Shown one piece after another: positions 1 through 8,571 of a stretch of 42,468 nucleotides of DNA. The stretch covers positions 1-42,468 of IMG/VR virus record IMGVR_UViG_3300030104_005177; one strand, written 5' to 3'. The notes beneath the pieces were generated by a model. The model was not told the DNA's origin and searched no databases. It was given only the letters and a program-made list of their open reading frames with translations. This stretch comes from a virus. How positions within the stretch are numbered: position 1 is the stretch's first letter; each line of letters starts with the position of its first letter. The position numbers and the translations under genes were made by a program.

Positions 1-138
1 ACGAGACAGGCAAATGCTATGAAAAAACATTCAGTTCATCATACCGCAAAACATTTAAGAATGATGGCTACAGCAATGAAAAAAGGAAAAAGTTTTGGAG
101 CTTCTCATAAAATGGCTCAGAAAAAAGTTGGAAAGTAA
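1..138 (+). CDS. Small basic phage protein, 3' part (continues from 42460)
   Basis: The frame is open at the left edge and ends at TAA 136-138. An internal ATG at 19 would give 39 aa. If the window is circular, the frame continues back to an ATG at 42460 and gives a 48-aa Lys/His-rich protein that begins MAITRQANAMKKHS. The KKHSxHHTxKHxxxM pattern and the C-terminal SHKMAQKKVGK resemble short proteins I associate with marine tailed phages; their function is unknown to me. Its stop overlaps the next start (TAATG). Confidence is good that it is coding and low for any function. Confidence 0.7.
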   Translation, partial: TRQANAMKKHSVHHTAKHLRMMATAMKKGKSFGASHKMAQKKVGK

Positions 139-260
139 TGGCTAGGCGTGTTAGTTGGAAATGGGGTGGAAAAACTTATTCTGGAACATTAATAAGAGAA
201 ACTAAAACTCATAAATTTGCTAGAACTAAAAATGGAAAAGTTAAAAAGATTAAGAAATAA
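138..260 (+). CDS. Hypothetical 40-aa basic protein
   Basis: An ATG overlaps the preceding stop in TAATG, and the frame ends at TAA 258-260, which again overlaps the next ATG. The product is 40 aa, starts MARRVSWKWGGKTYSG, and is rich in Lys, Arg and Thr with a strongly basic C-terminus. The tight stop-start overlaps on both sides argue for a translated cistron. I recognise no family. A nucleic-acid-associated or packaged basic peptide is conceivable from its charge only. Confidence 0.6.
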   Translation: MARRVSWKWGGKTYSGTLIRETKTHKFARTKNGKVKKIKK

Positions 261-490
261 TGGCTAGAAAATTTAAGAAAGTTCCTAAAACAAAAAGAGG
301 TGTTCCTAAAAAATATGTTAAGGGTTCTAAAAACAAAAAGAAATCAGAGTCTGAGATACTTAGAACTAGAAAGCTCTATAAATCTGGTAGGTTGACACCT
401 GCTATGATGGATAAAATATCAAAGCAAAGGAGTAAAAGTGGCAAGAAAACCAGCAAAAAGAAAAGCAAAGCCAAAAAGCGGAGGAAGTAA
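260..490 (+). CDS. Small basic protein, resembles N-terminal half of DUF5824-type viral proteins
   Basis: The product is 76 aa, very rich in Lys, Arg and Ser. Residues about 14-50 contain VPKKYVKGSKN and then a helix with RTRKLYKSGRLTPAMMDK. From memory this resembles the 'PKRYxxxSLSxxDxxKQxxxLxxSRxxYKKG' part of a protein family in algal giant viruses and phages (DUF5824). The following gene carries the complementary C-terminal motif, and its Shine-Dalgarno sequence and start lie inside this gene (53-bp overlap). Function is unknown. The family match is recall, not a search. Confidence 0.6.
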   Translation: MARKFKKVPKTKRGVPKKYVKGSKNKKKSESEILRTRKLYKSGRLTPAMMDKISKQRSKSGKKTSKKKSKAKKRRK

Positions 491-746
491 AGCTTCCGTT
501 GTAAGTAAGTATTCTAAAAGTTCAGGTATATCAAAGTCCACATTAAACAAAGTTTACTCTAGAGGACTTGGTGCTTTTTATTCTAGTGGTTCTAGACCCG
601 GAGTTAGTGCTCATCAATGGGCGGCAGGCAGGGTTAGAAGCTTTGCTACAGGTAAAGGTGGAGCTAGAAAAGCAGACTCAGATTTAATACGTGGTGGTAA
701 GAAAAAAGTTACCAAAAGAAAAGCTACTAGAAGAAAAAAGAAGTAG
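438..746 (+). CDS. Small basic protein with GAFYSSGSRPG motif (DUF5824 C-terminal-like)
   Basis: A GTG start at 438 is preceded by AAAGGAG at 426-432, five bases away, inside the upstream gene. The product is 102 aa. Residues about 20-85 hold YSKSSGISKSTLNKVYSRG, GAFYSSGSRPGVSAHQW and GGARKADSDL. The pattern 'L..I...G.GAYYSSGSRP.QTA.SW..AR..S...GG.A..D' is, as I recall it, the conserved block of a giant-virus and phage family. Both termini are Lys/Arg-rich. With the gene at 260 it looks like one protein split in two. Function is unknown. Confidence 0.65.
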   Translation: MARKPAKRKAKPKSGGSKASVVSKYSKSSGISKSTLNKVYSRGLGAFYSSGSRPGVSAHQWAAGRVRSFATGKGGARKADSDLIRGGKKKVTKRKATRRKKK

Positions 747-753
747 GTATCTT

Positions 754-1134
754 ATGTATAAGTTTGGAAGAAAAAGTAAGAAAAGATTGAAAGGTGTAGA
801 CCATAGGCTTATCAAAGTATTAGATGAGTTAATCAAAGTAATGGATGTTACTATCATAGAAGGTTTGCGAAGTGAAGAAAGACAAAAAGAGTTATTGGAA
901 AAGGGAGCCACGAAAGTAAAGTATTCAAGGCACATGGAGGGTAAGGCGGTAGATTTAGCTCCCTATCCAATAGACTGGGAAAACAGAGACGGATTTCATT
1001 ACATGGGTGGAATGATAAGAGGTATAGCTCATCAGCTAGGTTTAAAAATTCGTTGGGGCGGCGACTGGAATAGTGATGGGGATGTAAAAGATAATGGCTT
1101 TGACGACTTAGTTCACATAGAAATAAGAGATTAA
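754..1134 (+). CDS. M15-family peptidoglycan peptidase (endolysin)
   Basis: This is a predicted zinc D-alanyl-D-alanine carboxypeptidase or L-alanyl-D-glutamate endopeptidase that cuts cell-wall peptides at lysis. From ATG 754 the product is 126 aa. It begins MYKFGRKSKKRLKGVD, as phage M15 endolysins usually do. Zinc-binding motifs are S58-R-H60-x2-G63-x3-D67 and D118-x2-H121, and the WGGDWNSDGD segment typical of phage members is at 101-110. A longer reading from ATG 691 adds 21 residues that overlap the previous gene and do not fit the family. No signal peptide is seen, so a holin should be needed. Stop and next start abut (TAA ATG). Confidence 0.85.
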   Translation: MYKFGRKSKKRLKGVDHRLIKVLDELIKVMDVTIIEGLRSEERQKELLEKGATKVKYSRHMEGKAVDLAPYPIDWENRDGFHYMGGMIRGIAHQLGLKIRWGGDWNSDGDVKDNGFDDLVHIEIRD

Positions 1135-3942
1135 ATGCCAAAAACATATTTAAATATAAATGACTTTTCCAAAGGTATAAACAATGTCAAGAATCGCAGG
1201 GACTTATCATCTGGTGAAGCTGTTGAGATTGTAAATTTTGACTTATCTAATCGTGGGGAGTTAAAACCTAGAGGTAAGTTTGATGAATTAACAGATGGTG
1301 AAGCTTTAGACTTTGATGGTACAAGCACAGGAGTCTTTACTGCATCTGTAAATCCCGGATATGGACTGCATTACTTTGAGTATGACGATGAAACTGCAGT
1401 TGCTGGATTTAGTTTAACTGGTATATCTCCTAGTGGTAATGTAACAATAAATACACTTGGAAATGATGACGGAACATCTTCAAATTATTATATTGGTTTC
1501 TTATCAAGGTCTGATACTCAACCAAGCACTCAATTAACTTACCCTGCTTCTAGCTGGATTGCAATAAGTGCTAGCACAGGATTACTTACGCATGCTAATA
1601 ATAATTTTTTAAATGATATTTTAAATTCAAGTTTTCCTATCAAAATATCAGTTAGTGGGACTTCAAGTAACAATGGAGTTTTTACTGTTTTAGGAGTTGA
1701 CCAAACATTTGTTTCTTCTGGAACTGCAAATTTTATAGCAAACTACAATGGAGACGTTATAACAGTAAAAAGCACAGAGCATGCTTTGTTGATGAGGATA
1801 GATGAAAACTTAGCACATGAAGCTATAGAAGCTGGCACTACAGTTACATTTAAAAGAATTGGAGTACAAGACGACGTTGCTTTATTATTGGGAAACGCAG
1901 ATGATAACAAGATAGATGTATTTAGAGCTTCCACAAGTCCCGTAAAAACAGTTGACGTTATAGATATGGAAACAATAGCAACAAGCTCTACTTTTCCTAA
2001 TTGGGTTTTTTACTCTGCTAATGGAGCTACTAGAGTTGCTGATGGAAACAGGCTAAATGCCTCTAAACCTAAGTGGTATGGATATATTAAAAGAGATATG
2101 TTTTTTGCCGCTGAGTCTGGAGCATCTGGAGAAATAGACAACTTTATAAGCTACTCTGTAGAGTCTAACTTGTATGCAGAAAACAATGACTTAGCTAAGC
2201 CTACTGTAGGAGCCTACATAGCCTCTGGAAGTATAGATGGGTCTGTTGAGTTTGGGAAAACAGATGGTTTAGGTTGGAGTATATCTGTTGCAGAAAGTAC
2301 TGACTCTGGACTTTGGGAAGCTAAGACTTATGAGTTTGCTTGTACTTTTATATATGACGGTAATCAAGAATCTTTATTGCATACTATATCTAATACATTT
2401 ACAGCTACAGGTTTAAAGAAACTTCTTTTAAATGTATACGCAAATCATAACCCTTCTAGTGCATCTAGTAGATATGCAAATAGAATATCTGGAGGTAGAA
2501 TATATATAAGAGAAAGTGGCTCTAGTGATGATTGGTCTTTATTAATAGACATAAGCATTAAAGATGGTGCTAGGTCTTCTCTTCTTGGTAACTATAATCA
2601 ATGGGTTCAAGACAGCTCAACTGCTGGCCCTGCAGGAGACCATCACTTTAGAATAACAGACCCTACTAATACTACACTAGCAAACAGAGGCACTACCTAT
2701 TGGCAACTAGAATTAGAAGCTCCAAACCTAGATACATACGCTAGCTTAAATGGGTTTTCACAATCAACAAAGCAAATATCTTTTGGTCAATTAGGAGCAG
2801 GTTACTCAACAGCTGTAATAGCTAACAGAAGAGCTTTTGTTGCTAACGTTAAATACGATGAAGGTGGCTCTGGGTCTAATGATGGCTTAACAGAATTTAG
2901 TAGTTTTGGTGACAGGATAATGTTTAGTGAAATAGGAAAGTATGATACATTTCCTAATTTAAATTTTATAGAAGCATCGAAGGGAGATGCAGAAAATTAT
3001 GTAAAAATAGAATCTTTTGCAGATAGAATCCTAGCCTATAAGCAAAGAACTATGCAAGTTATAAACGTTTCCTCATCTTCTCCTGCTAGTTGGTACATAG
3101 AAGATACAGTATACTCAGCTGGTGTTAAGTATCCATATTCAGTATGCAAGGGAGAGCTTGGCATTGTATGGGCAAATAGCAATGGAGTGTATTATTACAA
3201 TGGCTCTGATACAAAAAGAGTAAATGATGGTAAAATATCTGATGAAGAGTGGGCTTCTTTTGGAGGACAGCAATTATCTTTAGGTTACATATCAGACTCT
3301 AATCAAGTGATGATAATGCAAGACGTAGATCAAGCTAGACATGCTTATATATACGATATAAGAACAGGCTCTTTTACTTACGCTAAAGACTTAGCTCCTA
3401 ACGCTTTTAATGATAGCGTTACAAACGGTTCTAGTTTTGTCCCTGTGTTAACTAATTTTGTAAACGATAGCTCAGGCAGATTGATAACAGCTTATGACGT
3501 TAAGAGTACAGACTTAGGAGGTGAAGGTAACAATGTTGTTTTATTTACTCCTTACGATATATCACCAAAAACACATAAGACTTATAAAATTGAGACTGGT
3601 GACTATGACCTAGGCACTCCTTCCTTGGTTAAGAAGTTCTACAAGCTATACATTCATTATCAGCATAGTGCTAGTACTGTAGTTCCTGCGGCTAATGTTT
3701 ACTATCAGATAAATCAAAGTGGAACTTGGGTAGCTTTTAGTACAGGTTCACTTACTCAAGCTGATGGAGTATACAAGACAGCAGTTTTTGCTCCCTCTTC
3801 TCCTGTGCAATGTCAAAGCATAGCTTTTAAAATAGATATAGCAGAAGGTACAAATGGTTGGGATACTGAAAGTAAGATATACATAAATGATATGCAGGCT
3901 CAGTATAGAATAATAGGTAATAAGGATGCGGTGGCAGGCTAA
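1135..3942 (+). CDS. Large virion structural protein, probable tail hub/nozzle (P22 gp10-like)
   Basis: The product is 935 aa, starting MPKTYLNINDFSKGINNVKN, and has few charged helices and many Ser, Thr, Gly, Asn and aromatic residues, as expected for beta-rich virion proteins. An N-terminal 'NDFSxGINxVxxxRDLxxxEAVEIxNF' block is followed after about residue 600 by repeated WYIEDTVYSAG / GIVWANSNGVYYYNG / AYIYDIRTGSFTYA strands. These look like beta-propeller blades found in packaged-DNA stabilisation or tail hub proteins. No tape measure or tail tube gene is evident, which fits a short tail. It lies between the endolysin and further structural genes. Its stop overlaps the next ATG. The exact role is inferred. 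Confidence 0.6.
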   Translation: MPKTYLNINDFSKGINNVKNRRDLSSGEAVEIVNFDLSNRGELKPRGKFDELTDGEALDFDGTSTGVFTASVNPGYGLHYFEYDDETAVAGFSLTGISPSGNVTINTLGNDDGTSSNYYIGFLSRSDTQPSTQLTYPASSWIAISASTGLLTHANNNFLNDILNSSFPIKISVSGTSSNNGVFTVLGVDQTFVSSGTANFIANYNGDVITVKSTEHALLMRIDENLAHEAIEAGTTVTFKRIGVQDDVALLLGNADDNKIDVFRASTSPVKTVDVIDMETIATSSTFPNWVFYSANGATRVADGNRLNASKPKWYGYIKRDMFFAAESGASGEIDNFISYSVESNLYAENNDLAKPTVGAYIASGSIDGSVEFGKTDGLGWSISVAESTDSGLWEAKTYEFACTFIYDGNQESLLHTISNTFTATGLKKLLLNVYANHNPSSASSRYANRISGGRIYIRESGSSDDWSLLIDISIKDGARSSLLGNYNQWVQDSSTAGPAGDHHFRITDPTNTTLANRGTTYWQLELEAPNLDTYASLNGFSQSTKQISFGQLGAGYSTAVIANRRAFVANVKYDEGGSGSNDGLTEFSSFGDRIMFSEIGKYDTFPNLNFIEASKGDAENYVKIESFADRILAYKQRTMQVINVSSSSPASWYIEDTVYSAGVKYPYSVCKGELGIVWANSNGVYYYNGSDTKRVNDGKISDEEWASFGGQQLSLGYISDSNQVMIMQDVDQARHAYIYDIRTGSFTYAKDLAPNAFNDSVTNGSSFVPVLTNFVNDSSGRLITAYDVKSTDLGGEGNNVVLFTPYDISPKTHKTYKIETGDYDLGTPSLVKKFYKLYIHYQHSASTVVPAANVYYQINQSGTWVAFSTGSLTQADGVYKTAVFAPSSPVQCQSIAFKIDIAEGTNGWDTESKIYINDMQAQYRIIGNKDAVAG

Positions 3943-4610
3943 TGTCTAGAGACATAAGAAGATTAAATAACTCTACTGAACAGTCTCAGTCTTTTTCCAC
4001 GGGAGCACCAGCCACAACATTACAAGAAGGCGGTACTTTTGTATCTATTGAGAACGGAAACTTAGCTGTATATAGAAAACATAAAGGTATTGAGTTTAAA
4101 AACTACATGACGAGAGGTGGTAATCAGTTAATAGATAAGAAGTTAACTGCAAGTGAGTTAGAGTATACAAGAAAATTTATAGACTATAGACATTTTGTGC
4201 ACAATTTTACAGATGACATAGGTACATCTGAGCACTACATACCTTGGGCAGGTACTGGAGAGCAAGCATCAATGAATGTTAGTACTACAGGTTTTTTAGC
4301 TCCATTTAATATGTCTATGCAAAAAATAATAATAAGACCTGAAACTATAACAGACGTAGATGCTTTATATACTATAAAGCTTTACAAACAAGAAAATGGT
4401 TCTACTTCCGTAGTAAACGTAGCAAGTGCAAGTACCACATCAAGGCAAGCAAGTAACACATCTTTTGAATTATCTCTTGCAGATTTTGACAACTTGCCAT
4501 CTATTGTTTCTGGAACTAAATGCGGTATTTCAATTACAGCAAATGTAGACCCTACTGGGGCAGAAGATTGGTATATAACGTCAGTATGGCGTGTAGAAGT
4601 AACAACATAG
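3942..4610 (+). CDS. Hypothetical structural protein
   Basis: The product is 222 aa and starts at the ATG in TAATG shared with the preceding stop. The N-terminal 60 residues are polar; residues about 90-222 look beta-rich (KIIIRPETITDVDALYTIKLY, then a final DWYITSVWRVEV strand). The HFVHNFTDDIGTSEHYIPW segment is a plausible conserved core. I do not recognise the family. It sits between the probable tail hub and the glycine-rich virion proteins, so a tail or baseplate component is likely. Confidence 0.55.
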   Translation: MSRDIRRLNNSTEQSQSFSTGAPATTLQEGGTFVSIENGNLAVYRKHKGIEFKNYMTRGGNQLIDKKLTASELEYTRKFIDYRHFVHNFTDDIGTSEHYIPWAGTGEQASMNVSTTGFLAPFNMSMQKIIIRPETITDVDALYTIKLYKQENGSTSVVNVASASTTSRQASNTSFELSLADFDNLPSIVSGTKCGISITANVDPTGAEDWYITSVWRVEVTT

Positions 4611-4618
4611 AGGACAAT

Positions 4619-5992
4619 ATGAAGTATAAAACAATGAAAGAATATTTAGGTGGTGGGTATATGAAACCTATGCTTTACCAGACAGGAGGTTACGTACCCG
4701 GATTGTCTAGTGCACGCTATGGTTTAGGTTTACAAAGAGATGTAACTCAAGCACAAGAAGAATTTGAAGAGCAATATAGAAAGCTGGCTAGAGAACAAAG
4801 AGGTAGAGGTTTGTTTAGTGGAGCTGGTAAAGTTTTAGGAACAGCAGTAGGAGCGGCCTTAACTCCTTTTACTGGCCCAGCTGGATTAGCAATAGGCAAA
4901 GGACTTGGCTCAGCTCTAGGTTCTGGATTAGGTGAGTTAGCTGGTAGTAAGCTGTATGACGCAGGTGATATGGAAGCTTCTAAAACAGGTTTGTTTAGAG
5001 AAGATTTTTCTAAGCTAAAAGAAATGGAAGAAGCTGGGGAAGAAGGTGTTCTTGGTAGAGCTGTAGGTGCAGGAGTTGGAACTGCTTTAGGGTCTGGGCT
5101 TGGAACAGCTATGGAGTCACTTGAAGCAATGCAACCGGGTGAGTTGTTTGGCAACGTTATGAATAAACTTAAATTTGGAACAACAGATTTAAGTGGTTCA
5201 GTTGTTGATAGAGCTGGTAGTTTAGTAGATATACCTGAAGCTGATATAGCTGGAGCAACAAGTTACTTTGGATATGAAGAAGGTGGAGCAATTGGGCCAA
5301 AGTTTTCAAGTTCTTTTGAAGAGATACCTTTACAATTAAGAAGAAGTTATGGGGGAGATAGGAGAAGTGAATCTGCAAAAAGAATGGATGCTTTAACTGA
5401 TATACTAGATCAAGAAAGAGATAGTAGGCAAACAGAGAGAGCAATGAGGTATGAAGGTTCAGGTTTATTAGCTGATATAGTACCTGACGAAATGCCATCT
5501 ATGTACGATAAAACTGAAATGGACTTCTTAGCATCTTTACCTAGAGCAAAAGAATTAGGTGAGTCAAATGAGCTTCTTGCAATGGCTAAAGAATCAATGG
5601 CTCAAGAAACAAAAATGAAAGACTTAGCTAGGAACTTAGGTATAAACATTGCATCTCAAATGGGCAAAGATATTCCCCAGTTATCACTTAGAAGAATTCC
5701 AGAATTATCTCTTCCTCCCTTAAATGCTATAGGAATGATGAAAGGAGGTAAGCTAAAAGAAGTACCAGAAGGAAACAAAGGCTTGATGAACTTACCTCAA
5801 GAGGTTAGAAACCGTATGGGGTATATGATGGAAGGAGGCATGATAGATGATTACATGGCAGGTGGCATGATGGATAATTACATGTACGGTGGTATGGCTA
5901 AGAAGAAAAAGAAGTCTGGATATATGGGTGGTGGAATGACTATGGGAAGAGGATTAATAGATATGATGCCTTTTAACAGGAGGATTTTATAA
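4619..5992 (+). CDS. Glycine-zipper-rich virion protein (possible internal/ejection protein)
   Basis: ATG 4619 follows AGAGGA with good spacing; an upstream in-frame ATG at 4520 would bury 33 residues in the preceding gene. The product is 457 aa. Residues about 60-110 hold long small-residue stretches (GKVLGTAVGAALTPFTG, GKGLGSALGSGLGELAG) and a second set near 145-170, typical of membrane-active glycine zippers. The C-terminus has GGMIDDYMAGGMMDNYMYGG-type repeats. Such segments occur in podophage internal proteins that line the channel for DNA ejection. The function is inferred from composition and place. Confidence 0.55.
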   Translation: MKYKTMKEYLGGGYMKPMLYQTGGYVPGLSSARYGLGLQRDVTQAQEEFEEQYRKLAREQRGRGLFSGAGKVLGTAVGAALTPFTGPAGLAIGKGLGSALGSGLGELAGSKLYDAGDMEASKTGLFREDFSKLKEMEEAGEEGVLGRAVGAGVGTALGSGLGTAMESLEAMQPGELFGNVMNKLKFGTTDLSGSVVDRAGSLVDIPEADIAGATSYFGYEEGGAIGPKFSSSFEEIPLQLRRSYGGDRRSESAKRMDALTDILDQERDSRQTERAMRYEGSGLLADIVPDEMPSMYDKTEMDFLASLPRAKELGESNELLAMAKESMAQETKMKDLARNLGINIASQMGKDIPQLSLRRIPELSLPPLNAIGMMKGGKLKEVPEGNKGLMNLPQEVRNRMGYMMEGGMIDDYMAGGMMDNYMYGGMAKKKKKSGYMGGGMTMGRGLIDMMPFNRRIL

Positions 5993-7110
5993 TGGCTCAA
6001 GCAGATAATGTAGGCCCAGTTATGCTTAAAAGCGGAGAGTATGTTGTTAGAAAAGAAGCTGTGGATGAATTAGGAAAAGATACAATGGACATGATAAACA
6101 ATGCAGATAGATTAGGGTATATGGGAGGAGGTTTAGTTCCTAAAGGAGGGCATGGTCACTCCGCTATAGATGAACTATTGGCATTAAATACTTTAAGTGT
6201 TCAAAGAAATACAGATATGACTAGGCAATCTTCTACGATGAATAAAGGTGGGCAGATAAAGCCAATTATGAGCAAGGAAAAAAGTACTTATTCAGTAGGT
6301 GTAACAGATGACCTTGCAAAAAGCTTAAGCTACTTTGATAATATGAATGAATTTGCAATACCTTTTAATAGAAATAGCAGAATGTTGTTAGATACTCTTG
6401 AAGAAGCTGGTGAGCTTGATACTCAGAAAGCCTTAGAAGCTCTTGATTTAATAGCCAAAAGATATTATGAAGGTACTGCTGATAAAATGGCTCAACCTAA
6501 AAAATATCAGAATGGAGGAATGATAAGCTACGGTTCTCAAACAACTTCTAATCCTACATTGGAAGAGCTGTATGCACAAGCAGGTATAACTCCTGTAGGT
6601 CAACAAAGAGAGCAGTTTGAAAGTCAATTTACATACGACCCCTCTAGAGAAGAAACTACTGTAGCTGGATATATGCAAGGGTTAGAAGGAACTAGGGCAT
6701 CTGGAACAAGTGCACTTGCTAGAACTATGAGTGGAGCACAGCAAGCTGGTGGTGGATTTGCTGGATTTGGTGCAAGAGCTGGGGCAACTCAAATGGCAAG
6801 AGAAACTGCTCAACGTGGATATGAGTCAGCTCAAGAAGGTGCTCAAAGAGGAATGTTTGAAGACATAAGGTCTCAAAGAGAACGTTATACCCAAGATGCA
6901 TTAGCACAGCTAGGTCAGTTAGAAAATGTTGGTGGAACTCAAGCTTATACTGCTCCTCCTCCTCAGGTTACTAGTTTACCCTCATCAGATCAAGGGAATG
7001 TTAGCTATAACGGAGTAGACTATGTATGGGACTCTGAGTCTGGACAATATATTACTGGAGACCAGTATGAGCAAGGTATGACTGATTACTATGATAGTGT
7101 ATACGGTTAA
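5992..7110 (+). CDS. Virion protein with tape-measure-like PVMLKSGEYVVRKEA motif
   Basis: The start overlaps the preceding stop (TAATG) and has AGGAGG at 5978-5983. The product is 372 aa. Residues 8-24 (GPVMLKSGEYVVRKEAV) match the 'xVPAMLTPGEFVVxKxAV' segment usually found at the C-terminus of tape-measure proteins, followed by GYMGGG. The middle has a helical Gln/Ala/Gly/Arg-rich stretch (about 215-300), and the tail carries a YNGVDYVWDSESGQYITGD segment. The preceding protein ends in matching GYMGGG repeats, so the two may be one ancestral protein split by a stop-start. No tail-tube gene is present; an internal protein is favoured. Confidence 0.5.
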   Translation: MAQADNVGPVMLKSGEYVVRKEAVDELGKDTMDMINNADRLGYMGGGLVPKGGHGHSAIDELLALNTLSVQRNTDMTRQSSTMNKGGQIKPIMSKEKSTYSVGVTDDLAKSLSYFDNMNEFAIPFNRNSRMLLDTLEEAGELDTQKALEALDLIAKRYYEGTADKMAQPKKYQNGGMISYGSQTTSNPTLEELYAQAGITPVGQQREQFESQFTYDPSREETTVAGYMQGLEGTRASGTSALARTMSGAQQAGGGFAGFGARAGATQMARETAQRGYESAQEGAQRGMFEDIRSQRERYTQDALAQLGQLENVGGTQAYTAPPPQVTSLPSSDQGNVSYNGVDYVWDSESGQYITGDQYEQGMTDYYDSVYG

Positions 7111-7125
7111 AATTAAGGAGTTATA

Positions 7126-8568
7126 ATGGCAATAAGATTAATTAATAGACCTTCTGTTACGCTTCAAGAACCTGAAAGCGGATTAGATGTATTTTTAAAA
7201 GAAGTATCCAAGTATGCTAGTCCAGAGTATCAGCTAAGAAGAAAAGAATCTCAAAGAGCAGATGCTAGGCTAGACCTACAACAGCAACAAGTTGATGAAA
7301 TGTCTAAAGTTAGAGAACAAAGTTTACAATCAGCTCAAGCACAAGAGATGGACAGAAAAACTAAATTTAAGCAAGAGCAAATTGATAGAAACAATAAGAA
7401 AGCTATTGATGAGTTTAGTATAATGTATGATGGTACAAGTGTGCAGGGATTAGATATGGCTGAGCAATTTCTTAAAAGTAATTTAGCTGAATCTGAAATG
7501 TATTCCGCACTACAAGGAAAGATAAGTAAAGACAGGGGGATGCTTCAAAAAAATAATGAAAAGATTGACAACTTAGCTCTTAGAATACAAGAATTAAAAC
7601 CAGATTTTGAGTACAACCCAGATACTGATAGAAACTTTATTGATAAGCAAGGTTCTTTTATTATTAAGAATCTGTTATCTCAGGGTATGTTTGGAGATGT
7701 TCCTGAAAATATAAGAGTTCAATATAGTCAAGATATGAAACAGTTAAACGAATTAACAGAGTCAGCCTTGTCACAGATTAAATCTGAAGATAGAGATAGG
7801 CTTACTAAATCTATGGTTGGCCCAGCTTATAAATCTTTTTTAGAAAAGTATAACACTTACAATTTTAGCTCTCCTGCAATAGAAGGAATGCTAACAGGAG
7901 TTGGTTATGATTTTACCACTGTAGACTTAAGTGCTTTTGATAAATTAGATGGAGTAGATATAGATGAAATAATTGGCGAGCCTAAATCAGAAGAAGCACC
8001 AGACTATATACAGCTTATAGGTATGGGAACTCCTAAATCAAAGGATATACAAAACAAATTAGGTGAAAGAGGAGAGCTTAACTTTCTTGAAGAAGCGGCT
8101 TCTCCTGAAAGTGTATTGGTTCCAGCAGGTAAAGAACTTAGAAAAGCTGTTAAGGCATCTAGAAATGACTTAGAAAAATCACTTGGTAGTATTAAATTTG
8201 CGGAAAGAAGTGTAAGAACAGGTAAAATGGATGTTTCAGATAAAGAAATGAAGGAAAGAGTTAATAGCTTTAAGAATGCAGTAGTCAATGCTGTTAATTT
8301 ATACAACAGTATAGACCCTACAGCAGGTAGGGGTGGCAAAGGAGGAGCATCTGAGAGAAAAGCAATAGCTAAGCTTCTTAATAAATATAAAGAAAGAGCA
8401 AATCAAAGTCGCTTTATGGCAAGTACCTTAAGAGACTTAGACCCATCTATAATAGAATTGTTAAATTCAATAAATTTAAATGAACCTAAACCTAGGAATA
8501 GAAGAGATTTTTTAGAAGGTTTAGGTGGCGTAATAGCTTCTCCTTCAAACCCAACTCCTCAAAAATAA
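7126..8568 (+). CDS. Helical virion protein, unknown
   Basis: The product is 480 aa and its ATG follows TAAGGAG. Residues about 35-100 are Gln/Glu/Arg/Lys-rich and predicted to form a long coiled coil (RLDLQQQQVDEMSKVREQ...). The rest is mostly helical and charged, with a Gly/Pro/Asn-rich end. There is no recognised family. Position between the glycine-zipper proteins and the 1229-aa protein supports an internal or ejection protein. Confidence 0.5.
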   Translation: MAIRLINRPSVTLQEPESGLDVFLKEVSKYASPEYQLRRKESQRADARLDLQQQQVDEMSKVREQSLQSAQAQEMDRKTKFKQEQIDRNNKKAIDEFSIMYDGTSVQGLDMAEQFLKSNLAESEMYSALQGKISKDRGMLQKNNEKIDNLALRIQELKPDFEYNPDTDRNFIDKQGSFIIKNLLSQGMFGDVPENIRVQYSQDMKQLNELTESALSQIKSEDRDRLTKSMVGPAYKSFLEKYNTYNFSSPAIEGMLTGVGYDFTTVDLSAFDKLDGVDIDEIIGEPKSEEAPDYIQLIGMGTPKSKDIQNKLGERGELNFLEEAASPESVLVPAGKELRKAVKASRNDLEKSLGSIKFAERSVRTGKMDVSDKEMKERVNSFKNAVVNAVNLYNSIDPTAGRGGKGGASERKAIAKLLNKYKERANQSRFMASTLRDLDPSIIELLNSINLNEPKPRNRRDFLEGLGGVIASPSNPTPQK

Positions 8569-8571
8569 TAT

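Noticed and set aside
691-753. Longer N-terminus for the M15 endolysin from ATG 691
   Set aside because: The added residues overlap the previous gene, are unlike the family, and the ATG at 754 gives the usual MYKFGxxS start.
4747-5498. Opposite-strand open frames inside the glycine-rich virion gene
   Set aside because: Low-complexity, Ser/Pro- or Leu-rich translations are shadows of the real plus-strand gene.
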